A stretch of DNA of 7,736 nucleotides from CAYXVU01 sp964468725 (GTDB lineage: Bacteria; Acidobacteriota; Blastocatellia; UBA7656): positions 1 through 7,736 of the forward strand of contig CAYXVU010000268.1 of assembly GCA_964468725.1 (NCBI GenBank). The letters run 5' to 3'. The notes under the pieces are model-generated. The model searched no databases. It saw only the letters and a list, made by a program, of their open reading frames with translations, and had not been told where the DNA came from. The translations under genes and the position numbers were made by a program. Below are positions 5,007-7,736 of the stretch, piece after piece; position 1 is the first letter of the stretch, and every line of letters begins with the position of its first letter.

Positions 5007-6617
5007 ATGAAAGTGCTCACCGCCGCACAGATGCGCGAAGTGGACAGGCTGACAACGGAGCGCTACGGAATTCCGAGTCTGCTGCTGATGGAAAACGCTG
5101 CCGAACGCACGGTCGAAGCGGTCGAGAAGCGATACGGTTCATCGGCGGGCAAACGCGCTGCGGTCATCTGCGGCAAAGGTAATAATGGCGGCGATGGCGC
5201 AGCTATCGCACGGCAATGGTGGCAGCGTGGCGGTTATGCCGATGTCTATCTGCTTGGCCGAATCGCGGAGACGCGCGGCGATGCGCGAACCAATTTCGAC
5301 ATCCTGCGCCTGCTTGCCGAAGCGCCTTCTTCCGATCTTCAGGTCATTGAAATTGACAGCGTCGAACGCCTTCAGCAAGCTTTCGCTTCAACGGCTTATG
5401 ACCTGTTTTTCGATGCCATCTTCGGCACAGGGCTTTCGCGTCCGACCTCAGGACTATTCGAAGCGGCCATTCATTCGCTCAATGAGGCGGCCTCTCGCCA
5501 TCCGGTCATTGCGGTTGATCTGCCTTCGGGATTGGCATCAGACGGGCAGGGGCTGATCGGCACAACCGTTTGCGCCCATCTGACCGTAACCTTCACAGCG
5601 CCGAAACCGGCGAATCTTTTGCCTCCGGCCTGCGAGTACAATGGCGAAGTCAATGTCGGTCACATCGGATCGCCCGCAGAACTGATCGCCGCGTCCGGTT
5701 CACGGCTTTCATTGGTCGAAGCTCCACAGATAGCCCACTGGCTGACCGCTTCGCGGCGCAGCGCACAGGCAAATAAAGGTGACGCTGGCAAAGCCCTCAT
5801 CATCGCAGGCTCGCGCGGGAAGACCGGCGCGGCCAGTCTGGCGGGCGAGGCAGCGATGCGCGCCGGGGCGGGGCTGGTCACGATTGCCACGCCCGCAACG
5901 GTGTTGCCGATCCTCGCTACGCAAACGCTTGCCGAGTGTATGACCGAGCCGCTGGCTGACACGTCGGACGGTTGCATCGCTCACGAAGCTCTCGACACGG
6001 CTCTACGATTGGCAGGCGAACGGGATGTGGTCGCCATCGGCCCCGGCATCGGGTTATCGGAAGAGGCGACGCGAAAGTTCGTCGGCGATTTCATTCGGCA
6101 ACGATTGCAACCCGTGGTGATGGATGCGGGTGCGTTGAGTGCCGTATCGCCTTGGGATGGTGCCATAAGAGGCAGCGAAGCGTTGCCTTTAATCTTGACC
6201 CCTCATCCGGGCGAAATGGCGCGGTTGGTGGGTAAGACGGTTGCCAATGTCTTAGAGGACCGCGTGCAGGTGGCGCGCGAGTTCGCTCTTGCAAATGGTG
6301 TCATTCTGGTTTTGAAGGGCAGTCGCACCTTGATTGCTGCGCCAGATGGAGAAGTCTACATCAACCCGACGGGCAACGCGGGCATGGCGACTGGCGGCAC
6401 AGGCGATGTGCTGACGGGAGTGATTGTTAGCCTGTTGGCGCAACGACCGGATGACCCGCTGGCGGCAACCCTCGCAGGTGTTTATTTGCACGGACTGGCT
6501 GGTGACCGCGCCGCCTCGCAGGCTGGTACACGCGCGATGGTGGCTTCCGATATTATCCGCCACCTCGGCGACGCCTTCCTTGCAATCGGCGGCTCGCCAG
6601 AAAGGTTCAACTCATAG
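5007..6617 (+). CDS. nnr: bifunctional NAD(P)H-hydrate epimerase / ADP-dependent NAD(P)H-hydrate dehydratase
   Basis: A 536-residue metabolite-repair enzyme that converts damaged hydrated NADH and NADPH (R and S forms) back to the working cofactor. The N-terminal YjeF_N epimerase domain (about 1-230) shows MEN at 28-30, the GKGNNGGDG loop at 56-64, Asp136 in FDAIFGTG and AVDLPSG at 169-175. The C-terminal ribokinase-like dehydratase domain (about 245-530) shows KGDAGKALIIAGS (257-269), GPGIG (345-349), TPHPGEMARL (398-407) and the NAGMATGGTGDVLTG nucleotide-binding and catalytic segment (457-471, Asp467 the likely catalytic base). The total length is normal for the fused bacterial form. The ATG at 5007 begins exactly at the family's MKVLTAAQMREVD start; the frame stays open upstream, but that part does not resemble the protein. 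It stops 3 bases before tsaE. Confidence 0.98.
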   Translation: MKVLTAAQMREVDRLTTERYGIPSLLLMENAAERTVEAVEKRYGSSAGKRAAVICGKGNNGGDGAAIARQWWQRGGYADVYLLGRIAETRGDARTNFDILRLLAEAPSSDLQVIEIDSVERLQQAFASTAYDLFFDAIFGTGLSRPTSGLFEAAIHSLNEAASRHPVIAVDLPSGLASDGQGLIGTTVCAHLTVTFTAPKPANLLPPACEYNGEVNVGHIGSPAELIAASGSRLSLVEAPQIAHWLTASRRSAQANKGDAGKALIIAGSRGKTGAASLAGEAAMRAGAGLVTIATPATVLPILATQTLAECMTEPLADTSDGCIAHEALDTALRLAGERDVVAIGPGIGLSEEATRKFVGDFIRQRLQPVVMDAGALSAVSPWDGAIRGSEALPLILTPHPGEMARLVGKTVANVLEDRVQVAREFALANGVILVLKGSRTLIAAPDGEVYINPTGNAGMATGGTGDVLTGVIVSLLAQRPDDPLAATLAGVYLHGLAGDRAASQAGTRAMVASDIIRHLGDAFLAIGGSPERFNS

Positions 6618-6620
6618 CTG

Positions 6621-7142
6621 ATGACCTCAGAGCGCGAAGATCAGCCTATATCGGTTGCTGTGCCGACTGGCGAATGGATTTCGCATGCTCCAGAAGAGAC
6701 ATTCGACTTGGCTGAGCGGATTGGCGCAAGTCTGCGTGGCGCAACCATCCTTCTGGTGAGCGGCGACCTCGGCGCTGGCAAAACGCTCTTTGCCAAAGGT
6801 CTGGCCGCAGGGCTTGACATTGACCCCGCCGATGTGACCTCGCCGACCTTTACGCTCATCAATGTCTATGAAGGCCGCCTGCGAATGTATCACGTTGATC
6901 TCTACCGGCTTGATGTGGGTGCAGGGGAAGCAATCGGACTGGAAGAGATATTGGAAGAGGTCGGCGCTGTTGTCTTGATCGAATGGGCGGAACGCATGGG
7001 GTATATTCCGGCAAACGCCATACAGATCACCATCGAGTACGTCTCGGATACGGAACGCAAAATCATCATTGAACAGTCAGTGAGGAAAGGTGTCGAGAAG
7101 AACGCTTATGAGCATACAGACCGAAGCAAAGATTGCCATTGA
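6621..7142 (+). CDS. tsaE: tRNA threonylcarbamoyladenosine biosynthesis ATPase TsaE
   Basis: A 173-residue P-loop protein that, with TsaB and TsaD, drives turnover of the complex transferring the threonylcarbamoyl group to A37 of ANN-decoding tRNAs. Visible: Walker A GDLGAGKT (48-55), the switch-like SPTFTLINVYEG (74-85), HVDLYRL (91-97) with Asp93, and VVLIEWAER (117-125) with Glu121 as the Walker B-type acidic residue. It is about 20 residues longer than the E. coli protein (153 aa as I recall). The extra length is split between an N-terminal polar stretch and a charged tail (about 153-173), and the tail overlaps the next gene. The ATG at 6621 is 3 bases after the nnr stop with no strong Shine-Dalgarno, suggesting coupled translation. 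The nnr-tsaE order is the same as yjeF-yjeE in E. coli. Confidence 0.97.
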   Translation: MTSEREDQPISVAVPTGEWISHAPEETFDLAERIGASLRGATILLVSGDLGAGKTLFAKGLAAGLDIDPADVTSPTFTLINVYEGRLRMYHVDLYRLDVGAGEAIGLEEILEEVGAVVLIEWAERMGYIPANAIQITIEYVSDTERKIIIEQSVRKGVEKNAYEHTDRSKDCH

Positions 7143-7736
7143 CGCCTGGGCGCAACCGCTCAGCAAAGGCGCAAGCGCAAAGTTGCCGGAGGTGGTTCGA
7201 CTGCTCCAGCAGTCCGGCACTTCCCATGTGCTGGAAGCCGAATACACGCCCGCGCAAGTCGTCGAGTTGATGGACGCAGCGGGCATTGACAAATTGATGT
7301 TGTCGGCTTGGCATAGACCCGGCCAATGGATTACGCATAATGACGAGGTTGCCGAGTTTGTGCGCCAGTTCCCGGATCGGTTTATCGGTGTGGCAGCCGT
7401 CAATTTGGAAAAGCCCGTAGAGGCGGTGAGGGAATTGACCCGCGCCGTTGCCGAACTGGGGTTCAAAGCTCTGCGCGTCGTCCCCTGGTTATGGAATCGC
7501 CCGCCGAATGACAAATTTTATTTCCCTCTCTATGTCAAATGTATCGAGTTGGACATCCCCTTTTGCACGCAGGTCGGGCATACCGGCCCGCTGATGCCGT
7601 CGGAGACGGGTCGTCCGGTTCCCTATCTCGATGAGGTGGCATTGACCTTTCCCGAACTGAAGATCGTGGGCGGGCACATCGGCTACCCATGGACAGATGA
7701 AATGATCGGCGTCGCGTGGAAACATGAAAACGTTTT
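7108..7736 (+). CDS. Amidohydro_2-family protein, 3' end beyond window
   Basis: The first 209 residues of a TIM-barrel protein of the amidohydrolase 2 family (PF04909), the group that includes ACMS decarboxylase and gamma-resorcylate decarboxylase. Visible: first strand KIAIDAWAQ (8-16), RFIGVAAVNL (91-100), FKALRVVPWLW (119-129), IPFCTQVGHTGP (150-161) with His158, and LKIVGGHIGYPWTDEMI (184-200) with His190. These two histidines match expected metal or catalytic positions. The first-strand D-x-H-x-H motif instead reads Asp12-x-Trp14-x-Gln16, so two normal ligands are missing. The C-terminal Asp ligand lies beyond the window. The ATG at 7108 is preferred: GAGAAG lies 7 bases upstream, an in-frame stop at 7081 limits the start, and a GTG at 7090 is the only other early choice. 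It overlaps tsaE by 35 bases. Substrate is unknown. Confidence 0.9.
   Translation, partial: MSIQTEAKIAIDAWAQPLSKGASAKLPEVVRLLQQSGTSHVLEAEYTPAQVVELMDAAGIDKLMLSAWHRPGQWITHNDEVAEFVRQFPDRFIGVAAVNLEKPVEAVRELTRAVAELGFKALRVVPWLWNRPPNDKFYFPLYVKCIELDIPFCTQVGHTGPLMPSETGRPVPYLDEVALTFPELKIVGGHIGYPWTDEMIGVAWKHENV

Overview
The window is bacterial chromosomal DNA of moderately high GC content (judged by eye). It holds two divergent gene blocks separated by a 249-base, AT-richer intergenic region at 4758-5006. I saw no tRNA, rRNA, insertion sequence or CRISPR array. The mix of genes (several VOC proteins, YCII, DUF1801, SRPBCC, a DHRS1-like SDR and a secreted DUF1579 protein, next to nnr-tsaE) would suit a soil bacterium such as an Acidobacteriota member. 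That is an impression from protein style, not a proven assignment.

Left block, minus strand, 4757 down to 48: nine consecutive genes read leftward, with gaps of 21 to 144 bases. In transcription order they encode a secreted DUF1579 protein, two VOC (glyoxalase/dioxygenase fold) proteins, an SRPBCC/START-like protein, a PhnB-like VOC protein, a DUF1801 protein, another VOC protein, a DHRS1-like short-chain dehydrogenase and a YCII-domain protein. A possible tenth gene may start at the left edge. Most have their own Shine-Dalgarno sequence. All are small single-domain proteins and none has a firmly known substrate. The set looks like an accessory metabolic, detoxification or stress module, probably one transcription unit or a few overlapping ones.

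Divergent region: it carries a near-consensus sigma70-type promoter whose predicted transcription start falls on the nnr start codon, implying a leaderless nnr mRNA. It also has a long inverted repeat with 14-base arms, which flanks a -10-like element facing the left block, and a short 11-base tandem repeat.

Right block, plus strand, 5007 to the right edge: nnr (bifunctional NAD(P)HX epimerase/dehydratase, metabolite repair), tsaE (ATPase for t6A modification of tRNA) 3 bases downstream, and then an Amidohydro_2-family gene that overlaps tsaE by 35 bases and runs off the window. The nnr-tsaE pairing is a widely conserved bacterial arrangement. The attached amidohydrolase is the unusual part: the usual N-terminal His-x-His metal motif reads Trp-x-Gln.
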